From Alcanivoracaceae bacterium (GTDB lineage: Bacteria > Pseudomonadota > Gammaproteobacteria > Pseudomonadales > Alcanivoracaceae), in assembly GCA_029212745.1 (NCBI GenBank), contig JARGOL010000001.1, positions 477,948 through 541,947 of the forward strand: DNA of 64,000 bases. The letters run 5' to 3'. Below the pieces are notes generated by a model that did no database searches, had not been told where the DNA came from, and saw nothing but the letters and a program-made list of their open reading frames with translations. Made by a program: the position numbers and the translations under genes. Shown one piece after another: positions 1 to 9,944 of this stretch; the first letter of the stretch is position 1, and each line of letters opens with the position of its first letter.

Positions 1-2412
1 ATTCCGCATCAATTGTATATCGCCCACGAGGTCGCCAGCCGCTACGCGCCGCGGGTCCTTCTGGCGGATGAGGTGGGTCTGGGAAAGACCATCGAGGCCG
101 GCCTGGTGATCCACCAGCAACTGGTCAGCGAACGCGCGCGCCGCGTGCTGGTAGTAGTGCCCCCGGCCCTGGTGCACCAGTGGTTTGTGGAAATGGTGCG
201 GCGCTTCAACCTGCACTTCAGCATCTTTGATGAAGACCGTCTCCAGGCCCTGCATGACCCGCGCCTCGAGCTGGCCGATCCGCTCGACGAAGCGGATGAA
301 GAAGGCGACCCTGCAACCGCAGAGGTGCGTGCGGAGCAACCCGCCAACCCGTTCGATTCTGAACAACTGGTGCTCTGCTCCACAACCTTCCTGGCACAGT
401 GCGACATGGATCAGCTGGCTGGCGCCGACTGGGACCTGCTGGTGGTGGATGAGGCCCATCACCTGACCTGGTCACCGCAAGGGGCCAGCATCGAGTACCA
501 GCGCGTGGAACAGCTGGCCAACCTGGCCCGTGGCGTGCTGCTGCTCACCGCGACGCCGGAGCAACTCGGTCGGGAGAGCCATTTTGCCCGCCTGCGTCTG
601 CTGGACCCTGACCGTTATCCGTCGCTGGAACAGTTCCTTGAAGAACAGTCCCATTATCAGGAGATTGCCGAGCTTGCCGGCCACATCCATGACGACCGTG
701 GCTGGAGCGAGGAGATCAAGGAAGCAGCACAGAAGCACCTGCCCGACATGGAAATCGATGTCGAGGAACGCGACACCATCCTGCACGAATTGATTGATCG
801 CGCGGGCACCGGCCGCGTGCTGTTCCGCAACACCCGCAAGAACATCAAGGGCTTCCCGGCCCGCGAGGTACACCCGGCACCGCTGGCGCTGCCAGACCAG
901 TATCGTGGTGAACAGGACGCTGAAAGCCGGCTGTACCCGGAACGCGCCTTCCACGACGACCGCTGGTGCGAACAGGATCCGCGTGTCAGCTGGCTGACCG
1001 ATCTGCTGCGCCAGCTGCGCACCGAAAAGGTACTGGTGATATGCGCGTGGCGGGAAACCGCATCGGCACTCCAGGCCTGGCTGAACTACAAGCAGGGCAT
1101 GAGTGTCGCCATGTTCCACGAGGGCATGGACCTGATTGAACGCGACCGTGCAGCCGCCTTTTTTGCCGACCCTGTGGATGGTGCCCAGGCCCTGGTTTGC
1201 TCCGAGATCGGCAGCGAGGGGCGAAACTTCCAGTTCGCCCATCACCTGGTTATTTTTGACCTGCCCGACAATCCGGACCTGCTCGAACAACGTATCGGGC
1301 GCCTCGACCGGATCGGCCAGAACAGCACCATCAAACTGCATGTGCCCTATTTCGAGGACCATGCCCAGGCCGTGCTGTTCCACTGGTATCACCGCGGCAT
1401 GGATGCCTTCTGCCATACCAATCCGGCCGGCACCGCCATTCGCGAGCGCACCCGGGATCTGCTTGACGCGGCCCTGGCCCGGGCCGGGCAAGCAGAGGCA
1501 CTGGAGGCGCTGGTGGCACAGACCGCCGAGGTGACCAGCGAGCTGCGCGCCTTGCTGGACAGTGGCCGCGACCGTCTGCTGGAGCTGTCGTCGTTTGACG
1601 AACGCACGGCCGCGCGGTTGGTGGAACAACTGCACGACGAAGACGGACATACCCCACTGGCATTCATGGAGCATGTGTTCGAGCGTTTCGGTGTGGACAG
1701 CGAGTTCCACTCTGAAAACGCCCTGGTGCTCCGTCCCGGCGAGCAGATGCAGATGCCATTCCCGGGCCTGCCGGATGAAGGTGTCACCGTGACGGATCAC
1801 CGCGCCACAGCGCTGTCGCGGGATGACATGCAGTACCTCACCTGGGAGCACCCCATGGTGACCGGCATTCTCGACCTGCTGCTTTCCGACACCCGCGGCA
1901 AGGCCTGTGTCAGCCTGCTGAAGAACCCCCGGATCAAGGCCGGCACCCTGCTGCTTGAATGCCTGTACACCGTGGACTGTATTGCCCCGCGCGCCCTGCA
2001 GGCACACCGCTTCCTGCCCATGCAGGTGATCCGCACCATGATGGATGCCAGTGGCAAGGACATCAGCCACGTCATTCATCATGAAGCGCTGAGCAAGCAG
2101 TGCCACAAGATGGAAAAGGGCCTGGCCCGCAAGGTGGTTTCCAGCCAGCAGGACCTGCTGGAAAAACTGCTCCAGAGCGACCATGCGCGCGCCGCAGAGC
2201 AAGCCGAACCGCTGATCAACGACGCCCTGCAGCGCATGGCCGAAACCCAGGAACAGGCCCTCAACCGCCTGATCCAGTTGCGCGAGAAGAACCCGGCCAT
2301 ACCGCAGGGGGAGATCGATTTCCTCAACTGGCAGACCGAACAGCTCGAGCAGCACCTGCGTGACACCCGCTGCCAGCTGGATGCCGTGCGCATTATTGTG
2401 GTCAGCCAGTAA
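1..2412 (+). CDS. rapA: RNA polymerase-associated helicase RapA (5' end missing)
   Basis: SWI2/SNF2-type ATPase that binds RNA polymerase and helps recycle it after transcription. The frame is open from base 1, so the gene starts outside the window; 803 residues are present against roughly 950-970 in the family, so the N-terminal Tudor-like part is lost to the window edge. Visible: the Walker A segment DEVGLGKT near residue 25, the DEAH box (VVDEAHH) near residue 150, and the helicase C-terminal motif with EQRIGRLDRIGQ near residue 430, followed by the long RapA-specific C-terminal region. A TTG at position 13 is an internal codon, not the start. No U-rich terminator is visible downstream. 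Confidence 0.95.
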   Translation: MPHQLYIAHEVASRYAPRVLLADEVGLGKTIEAGLVIHQQLVSERARRVLVVVPPALVHQWFVEMVRRFNLHFSIFDEDRLQALHDPRLELADPLDEADEEGDPATAEVRAEQPANPFDSEQLVLCSTTFLAQCDMDQLAGADWDLLVVDEAHHLTWSPQGASIEYQRVEQLANLARGVLLLTATPEQLGRESHFARLRLLDPDRYPSLEQFLEEQSHYQEIAELAGHIHDDRGWSEEIKEAAQKHLPDMEIDVEERDTILHELIDRAGTGRVLFRNTRKNIKGFPAREVHPAPLALPDQYRGEQDAESRLYPERAFHDDRWCEQDPRVSWLTDLLRQLRTEKVLVICAWRETASALQAWLNYKQGMSVAMFHEGMDLIERDRAAAFFADPVDGAQALVCSEIGSEGRNFQFAHHLVIFDLPDNPDLLEQRIGRLDRIGQNSTIKLHVPYFEDHAQAVLFHWYHRGMDAFCHTNPAGTAIRERTRDLLDAALARAGQAEALEALVAQTAEVTSELRALLDSGRDRLLELSSFDERTAARLVEQLHDEDGHTPLAFMEHVFERFGVDSEFHSENALVLRPGEQMQMPFPGLPDEGVTVTDHRATALSRDDMQYLTWEHPMVTGILDLLLSDTRGKACVSLLKNPRIKAGTLLLECLYTVDCIAPRALQAHRFLPMQVIRTMMDASGKDISHVIHHEALSKQCHKMEKGLARKVVSSQQDLLEKLLQSDHARAAEQAEPLINDALQRMAETQEQALNRLIQLREKNPAIPQGEIDFLNWQTEQLEQHLRDTRCQLDAVRIIVVSQ

Positions 2413-2537
2413 GGCGGCCGGCGACTGCAACTGACAGTTCTGCGAATCCGTCTCGTCAGTGACATTTCAGGTCATTGCCCGGTGTCGCTCGCGTGCCTAT
2501 GTTCAGTCACTGATGTCAGCTGCACACAGGATTTGCC

Positions 2538-3569
2538 ATGACGCCCGAACAGGTTCTTGTCACCGGTGCCGCCGGTTTCATCGGCTCCCACGTGGTTCGC
2601 GCCCTGCTGGCCCGGTATCCGGGCGTCCGGGTGCGGGCCATGCACCTGCCCAAGGACAACCTGGTCAATCTGCACGGCCTGGACATCGAACTGTGCCCGG
2701 GCGATGTCACCCGTCGCGAGGATGTGGAAGCAGCGCTGCAGGGATGCGATACCGTGTTCCACCTGGCGGCGGTCTACGCGCTCTGGCTGCCGGATGAGAC
2801 GGTCATGGACCGGGTCAACGTGGACGGCTCACGCACCCTCTTCCAGGCCTGCCTGGACAACAGCATCCGGCGAGTTGTCTATACCAGCTCCTATGCGGTT
2901 TTCGCGGGTCAGGGCCAGGGCATTCGCTGCACCGAAACGTCACCGTTCCGGCTCCGCAACAGCTACTACTCAGTGACCAAGTACAGAAGCCACGAGCTGG
3001 CCTGCGACTTCGCCGCACGCGGACTGGACATCGTCATCGTCTGCCCCACTGCCCCCGTAGGACCCGGCGACTACGGCCCGACACCCACCGGGAAACTGTT
3101 CATTGATTTCGTCAGCGCACCGGTGAACACCGTGATGCAGAGTGGCTCAAACTATGTCGACGTGCGCGATTGCGCGGAAGGCCACCTGCTGGCGCTGGAG
3201 CATGGCCGCACAGGCGAAAGCTATATTCTCGGCGGTGACAACTACACCATTGGCGAGATGATCGAACTGCTGGAAGACATCACCGGCCAGAAACGACTGA
3301 CCGTGCGGCTGTCACCGTGGATGCTGATCCCTGCCGCCCATGTTTCCCTGTTCCTGGCCAACCATGTCACCCACAAGGCACCTCTGTTGACGCCGGCGGA
3401 TCTTAAAACCTTGCAGATGGGCCTGTGGGCAGATACCAGCAAGGCTGAGCGGGAACTGGGTCTGGAGAAACGGCCAATACGTGAATCGGTCACCGATGCA
3501 CTGCGCTGGTTCCGGCAAAACGGCTATCTCAGTGAACGCGTCAACAAACGCCTTGACGAGGCGCTCTGA
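2538..3569 (+). CDS. NAD-dependent epimerase/dehydratase-family protein (extended SDR, HpnA/dihydroflavonol reductase-like)
   Basis: 343-residue extended short-chain dehydrogenase. The N-terminal Rossmann motif TGAAGFIGS (residues 9-17) binds NAD(P), and a YxxxK catalytic pair occurs in YYSVTKY. The sequence resembles the broad group that holds hopanoid-associated epimerase HpnA and dihydroflavonol-4-reductase-like proteins, so the substrate is probably a sugar nucleotide, sterol-like or other ketone/alcohol, but cannot be named. The gene stands alone between rapA and the convergent pyk, with 13 bp between the two stop codons and no room for a terminator. There is no neighbouring hopanoid or sugar-nucleotide gene that would support a specific pathway. 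Confidence 0.8.
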   Translation: MTPEQVLVTGAAGFIGSHVVRALLARYPGVRVRAMHLPKDNLVNLHGLDIELCPGDVTRREDVEAALQGCDTVFHLAAVYALWLPDETVMDRVNVDGSRTLFQACLDNSIRRVVYTSSYAVFAGQGQGIRCTETSPFRLRNSYYSVTKYRSHELACDFAARGLDIVIVCPTAPVGPGDYGPTPTGKLFIDFVSAPVNTVMQSGSNYVDVRDCAEGHLLALEHGRTGESYILGGDNYTIGEMIELLEDITGQKRLTVRLSPWMLIPAAHVSLFLANHVTHKAPLLTPADLKTLQMGLWADTSKAERELGLEKRPIRESVTDALRWFRQNGYLSERVNKRLDEAL

Positions 3570-3582
3570 CCATCACATCACC

Positions 3583-5031
3583 TCAGCGGATGACGCCACC
3601 AACCTCGACGATCTTCATGGTGTTGGTGCCGGCATTGACACTGACATAGTCACCCTTGGTAATGATGACCCTGTCCCCTACCTGCACCACGCCTTTCTCT
3701 TCCAGCATGGCAACGGCCCGCTGGTTGACCTGGTCTGGCGGAATGCCGGCGCTGTCAAAAGGCACTGTCTGAACGCCCCGGTAAACAGCCACCCGGCGCT
3801 GACTGCGTGGGTGTGGGGTAAAGGCAAAGATCGGCAGGCCAGAGCGGATGCGTGACATCTTGCGCGGTGTGGCACCGCTTTCGGTCATGGCGATGATGGC
3901 CTTGACGCCGGGCAGCCGGTTGGCCACATACATGGCAGATGCGGCGATGGCCTCATCAATCTTTTCCTGGGGCCGGTCATCCTGGCCGTGTGTATCGCGC
4001 ATCTGATAGGTCCGCTCGGCACCGAGAATGATGCGGTCCATCGCACGCACGGTTTCTTCGGGAAACTTGCCAGTGGCCGTCTCTGCAGACAGCATCACGG
4101 CATCCGTACCATCCAGCACCGCGTTTGCCACGTCAGAGACCTCTGCACGGGTAGGCTGGGGATTGCTGATCATGGATTCCATCATCTGTGTGGCGGTAAT
4201 GACGAACCGGTCCAGCGTCCGGGCACGGCGAATGATGTGTTTCTGGATACCCACCAGCTCGGCATCACCAATCTCGACGGCCAGGTCCCCCCGCGCCACC
4301 ATGACACCGTCCGAGGCCACAATGATTTCATCCAGATGCTGATGCTCTGCCACGGCTTCGGCGCGCTCGATCTTGGCCACCAGCCCGCCTTCACCTCCCG
4401 CACGCCGGTACAGCTCCCGGGCGCGGGCCATATCCGCGGCATCGCGGGGAAAGGAGACCGCCAGGTAATCCACATCCATACGCGCAGCCAGTTCGATATC
4501 TGCGAGATCCTTCTCCGTCAGCGCCGCTGCGCTGAGACCGCCACCCTGTCGATTGAGACCTTTACGGTCAGACAGAAGACCACCAGCGGTGACTTCACAG
4601 CGCACTTCGCTGCCGACCACTTCCCGGACCTGCAATTCAATCAGGCCATCATTGAGTAACAGCACATCCCCCGGCCGTGCGTCGTCGGGCAGGGCCTTGT
4701 AGCCCAGGCCAACACGCTGCTCATCACCCTTGTGCTCATCAAGGGCCGCATCGAGGATGAACGCCTGGCCGTTCTCGAGATGCACCGGGCCATTGGCAAA
4801 GGCGCCAATGCGGATCTTTGGTCCCTGCAAATCTGCCAGCAATGCAACGCTGGCATTCTGTTGGCTCGCCGCGGCACGAATGGCATCCGCGATTGCCAGA
4901 TGGCTGGACGCATCTCCGTGAGAAAAGTTGAGGCGAAATACGTTTACCCCCGCCCGGATAAGGGCGCCCAGCATTTCAGGGCTCGCGCATGCAGGACCAA
5001 CGGTGGCAACAATCTTGGTGCGACGAAACAT
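3583..5031 (-). CDS. pyk: pyruvate kinase
   Basis: Converts phosphoenolpyruvate and ADP to pyruvate and ATP in the last step of glycolysis; cytosolic tetramer in the family. At 482 residues it has the normal length of a bacterial PykA-type enzyme. Visible: N-terminal RRTKIVATVGPA, the VFRLNFSHGD segment (residues about 31-40), the Mg/K-binding region with LLADLQGPKIR, the MVARGDLAVEIG active-site strand, the ATQMMESM helix, and the C-terminal allosteric domain ending with GTNTMKI. The start is the ATG ahead of FRRTK. The gene is monocistronic and convergent with the epimerase-like gene. Confidence 0.97.
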   Translation of the reverse strand: MFRRTKIVATVGPACASPEMLGALIRAGVNVFRLNFSHGDASSHLAIADAIRAAASQQNASVALLADLQGPKIRIGAFANGPVHLENGQAFILDAALDEHKGDEQRVGLGYKALPDDARPGDVLLLNDGLIELQVREVVGSEVRCEVTAGGLLSDRKGLNRQGGGLSAAALTEKDLADIELAARMDVDYLAVSFPRDAADMARARELYRRAGGEGGLVAKIERAEAVAEHQHLDEIIVASDGVMVARGDLAVEIGDAELVGIQKHIIRRARTLDRFVITATQMMESMISNPQPTRAEVSDVANAVLDGTDAVMLSAETATGKFPEETVRAMDRIILGAERTYQMRDTHGQDDRPQEKIDEAIAASAMYVANRLPGVKAIIAMTESGATPRKMSRIRSGLPIFAFTPHPRSQRRVAVYRGVQTVPFDSAGIPPDQVNQRAVAMLEEKGVVQVGDRVIITKGDYVSVNAGTNTMKIVEVGGVIR

Positions 5032-5123
5032 GGTGTCCCCGGCTGACTTTTTTGTAGCATAGCAGCGCGCCGGCCTTCAGCGCGACCACTGGCCGTGCCA
5101 CTGGAAAATCGGGACAACTTAAA

Positions 5124-5129
5124 TATAAT
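5124..5129 (+). promoter_or_regulatory. -10 hexamer of a probable promoter for the lipoprotein gene
   Basis: A perfect TATAAT lies about 60 bp before the lipoprotein ATG at 5189, in a locally AT-rich patch. The -35 position (about 5101) reads CTGGAA and is a poor match, so this is a candidate only. Confidence 0.4.
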
Positions 5130-5188
5130 CCACGGGCCGGCAGGGATTGCCGGCACGCAAAAGAACAAAACCATCCATGGAGCCAATA

Positions 5189-5722
5189 ATGCGTTTACTT
5201 CCCTTTCTGGTCGCCGGGCTGGTCAGCCTGCAGGGCTGCGCGTCCATCGTGTCTGAAACCCGATACCCGGTAACAATCACATCCTCACCACCACAGGCGT
5301 CATTTCGCGTCATTGACCGACGTACGCAACAGACAATTCATACCGGCATGACGCCGTCCACAGTGACATTGAAAGCGGGATCCGGGTTCTTTCGCAGTTC
5401 CGATTATCAGGTCGAGGTGCGCAAGGACGGTCACGAGCAGCGTGCAGCGCTTATCCCGGCACGTACTGACGGCTGGTATTTTGCCAATATCATTTTTGGC
5501 GGACTGCTTGGTATGCTGATCGTCGACCCGGCCACCGGCGCGATGTGGCATTTGGGTAATCCCGATACCATCAGCCTTGGTGAAAACCCGGACGCCCACT
5601 ACGACAGCACAGCCTGGCTGTCACCGGCACTGCCGGTGGAGCAGGAAGCGGCGCCTGACGAGGAGCCCCGCCGTCAGGTGCGCTGCACACGTAACCCCAC
5701 CATCCGGGGCCAGGGCTGCTGA
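5189..5722 (+). CDS. small outer-membrane-type lipoprotein with PEGA-like segment
   Basis: Predicted 177-residue lipoprotein. The start is placed at the ATG preceding RLLPFLVAG, 42 bp inside the longest open frame, because it follows GGAG and gives a clean signal peptide with lipobox LQGC (Cys17). After the anchor, a beta-rich region with short TxSSPPQASFRV and TPSTVTLKAG stretches resembles PEGA domains, followed by a hydrophobic segment (WYFANIIFGG...) that may be membrane-associated. The C-terminus is polar. Function unknown. It is transcribed divergently from pyk and lies 91 bp before the carboxylesterase gene, so the two may or may not be co-transcribed. Confidence 0.75.
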   Translation: MRLLPFLVAGLVSLQGCASIVSETRYPVTITSSPPQASFRVIDRRTQQTIHTGMTPSTVTLKAGSGFFRSSDYQVEVRKDGHEQRAALIPARTDGWYFANIIFGGLLGMLIVDPATGAMWHLGNPDTISLGENPDAHYDSTAWLSPALPVEQEAAPDEEPRRQVRCTRNPTIRGQGC

Positions 5723-5813
5723 TACAGGTACGGCCCGGCTGCGCCGCGCGAGCGTGGCCGGGCAAGCAGTACTGCCCGGGGCTTGGCGGCAACCACGCGC
5801 GGAGATAAACGCC

Positions 5814-6500
5814 ATGCATGATTCGACACCGTTGTTGCCCGCCATCGAAAAAGTCAGCGGCCAGGGACAGCCCGTCTCAGCCTCTGTGATCTGGCTGCAT
5901 GGTCTCGGCGCCGACGGCCATGATTTTGAACCGGTGGTGCCGGAGCTGGGGCTGCCCGGCCACCTGGCCGTTCGCTTTGTCTTTCCACACGCCCCTGCCA
6001 TCCCGGTGACAGTCAATGGCGGCATGGTCATGCCGGCCTGGTACGACATCCTTGAGATGTCCCTTGAAAGACGCGTCGATACCGATCAGCTACTGGCCTC
6101 CGCCGAAAGGGTCCGCGCACTGATCGAACGTGAGCGTGAGCGCGGCATTGCCAGCGAACGAATTGTACTCGCCGGATTCTCCCAGGGGGGCGCCGTGGCC
6201 TACCAGGCCGCACTGACCCATCCGCAACCACTGGCCGGCCTGCTGGCCATGTCCACCTACCTGGCCAGCGACGAAACGCTGTCCCCAAACCCCGCCAATG
6301 CTGGCCTGCCAATCTGCATCCAGCATGGCGAGCTGGACCCCGTCGTGCCTGAATCCCTGGGACGGGCGGCCATGAAGTCCCTGGAGGCGCGCGGCTACGC
6401 ACCGACTTACCAGTCCTACCCCATGGAGCACCAGGTGTGCCTGGAGCAATTGCGTGACATTGGCAGGTGGCTGACCCGGGTACTGGCAGATCCGGACTGA
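5814..6500 (+). CDS. phospholipase/carboxylesterase family alpha/beta hydrolase
   Basis: 228-residue soluble serine esterase of the bacterial carboxylesterase II (EstB/acyl-protein thioesterase-like) family, which hydrolyses short-chain esters. Visible: VIWLHGLGADGHDF oxyanion loop near the N-terminus, nucleophile motif GFSQGG, the acid in GELDPVVP and the catalytic His in YPMEHQVC. No signal peptide, so cytosolic. The start at ATG 5814 is chosen because the upstream extension of the frame is arginine-rich and unlike the family. It follows the lipoprotein gene on the same strand. Confidence 0.9.
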   Translation: MHDSTPLLPAIEKVSGQGQPVSASVIWLHGLGADGHDFEPVVPELGLPGHLAVRFVFPHAPAIPVTVNGGMVMPAWYDILEMSLERRVDTDQLLASAERVRALIERERERGIASERIVLAGFSQGGAVAYQAALTHPQPLAGLLAMSTYLASDETLSPNPANAGLPICIQHGELDPVVPESLGRAAMKSLEARGYAPTYQSYPMEHQVCLEQLRDIGRWLTRVLADPD

Positions 6501-6554
6501 CTCAGCGGTTGGCCTGTTGCATACCTCAGCAATGGCATGCGCTAGAATGATTCC

Positions 6555-7655
6555 ATGAGCAACACAGCCAACAGTCACTGGTCATTCCGCCTGACCCGCA
6601 TCGCCGGTATTGATGTACGCGTGCACCTCACCTTCTTCCTGCTGCTGGTCTGGATAGGACTGTCCGTCTGGGAGCAGACCCGGAGCCAGACGGCGGTTCT
6701 GCAGGGCATGGCGTTTGTCCTCACCCTGTTTGCCTGCGTGGTGTTGCATGAGTTCGGTCATGCACTGACCGCTCGCCGTTTCGGCATCCGTACCCGCCGC
6801 ATCACCCTCTGGCCCATCGGCGGCGTCGCCAGCATGGAGCGCATGCCGGACGACCCGAAACAGGAAATCCTGGTGGCGCTGGCCGGGCCCGCGGTTAACG
6901 TGGTCATCGCCGCCGCCCTGTGGCTCATGCTGACCGCTGCTGACTACCAGCCCGTTTCCGTAGCGCAGGACCCGGCGGCGCTGTTCATTGACGGTGGCGC
7001 CTTTGTGTACAACATCATGGTAATGAATGTGGTGCTGGCCGTGTTCAACATGCTGCCGGCCTTCCCCATGGACGGCGGCCGGGTACTGCGCGCATCACTG
7101 GCACTGGCCATGCCCCACCACGAGGCCACCCGCCGGGCGGCGAGTGTGGGCCAGACCCTGGCACTGGGCCTGTTCATCCTCGGCATTCTCTACAATCCGA
7201 TCCTGGTAGTCATTGCCATGTTTATCTGGCTCGGTGCCGCGGGCGAAGCCGGTGCCGAACAGCTGTCCCACGCCCTCCACAACGCCCATGCCCGGGACGT
7301 CATGCTGACCCGCTTTGATACCCTGTCGGGCGACGACACCCTGGCCCGCGCCGTCGACCTGACCATCCACACAGGACAACGGCATTTCCCCGTGGACATG
7401 GGCAACAAACCGCCGGTGTCGCTCAGCCAGGACACCTTGCTCAAAGCCGTGCGCAGCCACGGGGAATCCGACCCGTTGCGCGCCCTGACCCTGCCGGTGA
7501 TGCCGGTGGTCACCCCCGAAACGTCCGCCGAGACGCTTTTCAGGCGCATGCAGAGCGGCGAGGTGGAACTGATCGGCGTGGTGGAAGGCGACACCCTGTC
7601 CGGCCTGGTAACCCTCAACGCCCTGACCCGCTACCTGCAATTGCACAGGCCCTGA
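6555..7655 (+). CDS. site-2 protease family (M50) membrane metalloprotease with C-terminal CBS-like region
   Basis: 366-residue polytopic membrane protein. Zinc motif HEFGH at residues 65-69 sits in a hydrophobic helix, and the second ligand motif NMLPAFPMDGGR lies near residues 165-177; both are the hallmarks of intramembrane site-2-type zinc proteases (Rip3/SpoIVFB-like group). The last roughly 130 residues (from HARDVMLTRFD) look like a degenerate CBS-domain pair, which in relatives senses nucleotides. The natural substrate cannot be told from the sequence. The gene lies 54 bp after the esterase; htpG follows 84 bp downstream. Confidence 0.88.
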   Translation: MSNTANSHWSFRLTRIAGIDVRVHLTFFLLLVWIGLSVWEQTRSQTAVLQGMAFVLTLFACVVLHEFGHALTARRFGIRTRRITLWPIGGVASMERMPDDPKQEILVALAGPAVNVVIAAALWLMLTAADYQPVSVAQDPAALFIDGGAFVYNIMVMNVVLAVFNMLPAFPMDGGRVLRASLALAMPHHEATRRAASVGQTLALGLFILGILYNPILVVIAMFIWLGAAGEAGAEQLSHALHNAHARDVMLTRFDTLSGDDTLARAVDLTIHTGQRHFPVDMGNKPPVSLSQDTLLKAVRSHGESDPLRALTLPVMPVVTPETSAETLFRRMQSGEVELIGVVEGDTLSGLVTLNALTRYLQLHRP

Positions 7656-7666
7656 CACTCCCCGGG

Positions 7667-7693
7667 GTTGAAATTCGCACGCACGCCCCCACG
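7667..7693 (+). promoter_or_regulatory. candidate heat-shock (sigma32-type) promoter of htpG
   Basis: GTTGAAA (7667-7673) followed after 11 bp by CCCCACGC (7685-7692). This resembles the RpoH consensus CTTGAAA-N11-15-CCCCATNT, missing one base in the -35 and with the T of CCCCAT replaced by C. Its place 50-70 bp before a known heat-shock gene is what makes it credible. Confidence 0.5.
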
Positions 7694-7739
7694 CCTGACC
7701 CGTCAAGATTCCACCAAGACGGAGAAGAGAGGAAGATCC

Positions 7740-9662
7740 ATGTCCGCGTCCGCCAATACTGAAAAACGGGAATTCCAGACCGAGGTCAAACAACTGCTGC
7801 ACCTGATGGTGCATTCGCTGTATTCAAACAAGGAGATATTCCTTCGTGAGCTGATCTCCAACGCCTCCGATGCGTCAGACAAACTCAAGTTCCTGGCCCT
7901 CCAGGACGATAGCCTGTACGAAGGCAATGCGGATCTCAGCATCCGTATCGAGGCTGACGCTGACGCGGGCACGCTGACCATCAGCGACAACGGTATTGGC
8001 ATGGACAGTGACGATGTCGTCGCCAACCTGGGCACCATCGCCCGCTCCGGTACGGCCGAGTTCCTCAAGAACCTCAGTGGCGATGCGAAAAAGGATTCGC
8101 GCCTGATCGGCCAGTTTGGCGTTGGCTTCTACAGCGCCTTTATTGTCGCCGAGCGGGTCGAGGTGTTCACCCGCAAAGCCGGCTGCGATGCTGACCAGGG
8201 GGTCTACTGGGCCAGTGCCGGCGACGGCGAGTTCGAGCTCGGCCAGACCACCCTCCCGGACAGGGGCACCCGCATCGTCCTGCACCTGCGTGCGGATGAA
8301 CAGGAGTTCCTGCAGCCGTTCCGCCTGAAAGCGCTGGTGCGCAAGTACAGCGACCACATCGCGGTGCCCGTGCTGGTGAAAGACGAAAAGCCGGTGGCAC
8401 CTGAACAGGCAGACGGGGACGAAGAGCCGCGCACCGAAACCAGCTGGGACCAGGCCAACACCGCCACGGCCCTGTGGACGCGCAGCAAGAACGACATCAC
8501 TGACGATGAGTACCAGGACTTCTACCGCCATGTGTCCCATGACTACGGCGACGCGCTGGCCTGGAGCCACAACCGGGTGGAGGGCAAGCTTGACTACACG
8601 TCGCTGGTGTATGTCCCCGAGCAGCCACCGTTTGACCTCTACAACAGGGACCAGGCGCACGGCCTGAAGCTTTACGTGCAGCGTGTATTCATCATGGATG
8701 ATGCTGAGCAGTTCCTGCCGCTGTACCTGCGTTTCATCCGCGGCATCATCGACAGCAATGACCTGTCGCTGAATGTCAGCCGCGAGATCCTGCAGCAGGA
8801 TGCCACTGTACAGTCGCTGAAAACAGCACTGACCAAACGTGTGCTGGACACCCTCGATGGGCTGGCGAAAAACGAGCCGGAGAAGTACCAGACTTTCTGG
8901 AATGCGTTCGGCAACGTGCTCAAGGAAGGCCCGGCGGAAGACATGAAGAACCGCGACCGGATTGCCGGCTTGCTGCGCTTCGCATCAACGCACGACGATA
9001 CACCGGCACAAACGGTCAGCCTGGCGGACTATGTAGCGCGCATGAAGGAGGGCCAGAAGGAAATCTATTTCATTGCCGCCGACAGCCACCAGAATGCCCT
9101 CGGCAGCCCGCACCTGGAGATCTTCCGCAAAAAGGGTATCGAGGTATTGCTGCTCAGCGACCGTGTGGATGACTGGCTGATGAGCCACCTGAACGATTTC
9201 GACGGCAAACCGCTGCGTGATATCGGCAAGGGTGAGCTGGACCTGGGTGAACTGGAAGATGACGCCGAGAAAAAGGCCCGCGAAGAAAGCGATGAACAGT
9301 ACAAGGCGCTCACTGACCGGATCGCCGAAACCCTCAAGAACGATGTTGCCAGTGTCCGTACCACCCACCGCCTGACCGACTCCCCCGCCTGCCTGGTGGT
9401 CCAGGATGGCGACATGGGGGCGCAGATGCGCCGCATCCTCGAGGCGGCCGGGCAGGAACTGCCCGATATCAAACCGGTGCTGGAGATCAACCCGTCACAT
9501 CCGCTGGTGCAGCGCCTGGCGGAGGACAGCGACGGCGGTCATGGCGACGACCTGGTCAGCGTCATCTACGAGCAGGCCCGCCTTGCCGGCGGTGATACGC
9601 TCAAGGACGCTGCCGGATATGTCCGTAAAATCAACAGGTTACTGCTTGATCTGGCAAAATGA
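7740..9662 (+). CDS. htpG: molecular chaperone HtpG (Hsp90)
   Basis: ATP-dependent dimeric cytosolic chaperone that remodels client proteins with the DnaK system. 640 residues, normal for the family. The GHKL ATPase domain shows [14 protein letters not shown], the DNGIGM loop and [11 protein letters not shown]; the middle domain holds SREILQQD; the C-terminal dimerisation domain ends in [11 protein letters not shown]. The start is the ATG preceding [12 protein letters not shown], because it has an upstream GAGAGGAAG ribosome-binding site and matches family N-termini; the open frame continues 72 bp further but that part is not HtpG-like. Probably under heat-shock control. Confidence 0.98.
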   Translation: MSASANTEKREFQTEVKQLLHLMVHSLYSNKEIFLRELISNASDASDKLKFLALQDDSLYEGNADLSIRIEADADAGTLTISDNGIGMDSDDVVANLGTIARSGTAEFLKNLSGDAKKDSRLIGQFGVGFYSAFIVAERVEVFTRKAGCDADQGVYWASAGDGEFELGQTTLPDRGTRIVLHLRADEQEFLQPFRLKALVRKYSDHIAVPVLVKDEKPVAPEQADGDEEPRTETSWDQANTATALWTRSKNDITDDEYQDFYRHVSHDYGDALAWSHNRVEGKLDYTSLVYVPEQPPFDLYNRDQAHGLKLYVQRVFIMDDAEQFLPLYLRFIRGIIDSNDLSLNVSREILQQDATVQSLKTALTKRVLDTLDGLAKNEPEKYQTFWNAFGNVLKEGPAEDMKNRDRIAGLLRFASTHDDTPAQTVSLADYVARMKEGQKEIYFIAADSHQNALGSPHLEIFRKKGIEVLLLSDRVDDWLMSHLNDFDGKPLRDIGKGELDLGELEDDAEKKAREESDEQYKALTDRIAETLKNDVASVRTTHRLTDSPACLVVQDGDMGAQMRRILEAAGQELPDIKPVLEINPSHPLVQRLAEDSDGGHGDDLVSVIYEQARLAGGDTLKDAAGYVRKINRLLLDLAK

Positions 9663-9773
9663 GGCCTGACTGCCCATTTTTTCGGTGTGCCGGTGAACTT
9701 TCTCACCGCGCCCCAGTCATACAAGTAGCAACCATGACAGTGTTGTGATCTCCCCCAAAGTGGCAAGCACTCA

Positions 9774-9801
9774 GGGCGTCCTCAGGACGCCCTTTTTTTT
9801 T
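9774..9801 (+). terminator. rho-independent terminator downstream of htpG
   Basis: Perfect 8-bp stem GGGCGTCC / GGACGCCC with a 3-base loop followed by nine T residues. It lies 110 bp after the htpG stop codon. Confidence 0.9.
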
Positions 9802-9899
9802 GCGTCATTGCAGATGAGAGGGAAACACGCTGCCAGCCCCCTGACGGCCCCCGTCTGGCCCCTCTACCGCAGGAGCGGCCGCCTCCGCTGACCCGCCAA

Positions 9900-9927
9900 A
9901 AAAAAGGCGCCTCGAGGGCGCCTTTTT
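9900..9927 (-). terminator. bidirectional terminator at the end of the ctaCDGE operon
   Basis: Stem AGGCGCC / GGCGCCT around a 5-base loop, flanked by an A-run on the left and T-run on the right, so it can stop transcription on both strands. It lies 18 bp past the stop codon of ctaE on the minus strand. Confidence 0.85.
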
Positions 9928-9944
9928 CGGTCTGACCGGATGGG

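Noticed and set aside
472-2430. Long open frame (652 codons) opposite rapA
   Set aside because: It is the high-GC mirror of the RapA coding strand; the translation has no recognisable domain and no ribosome-binding site.
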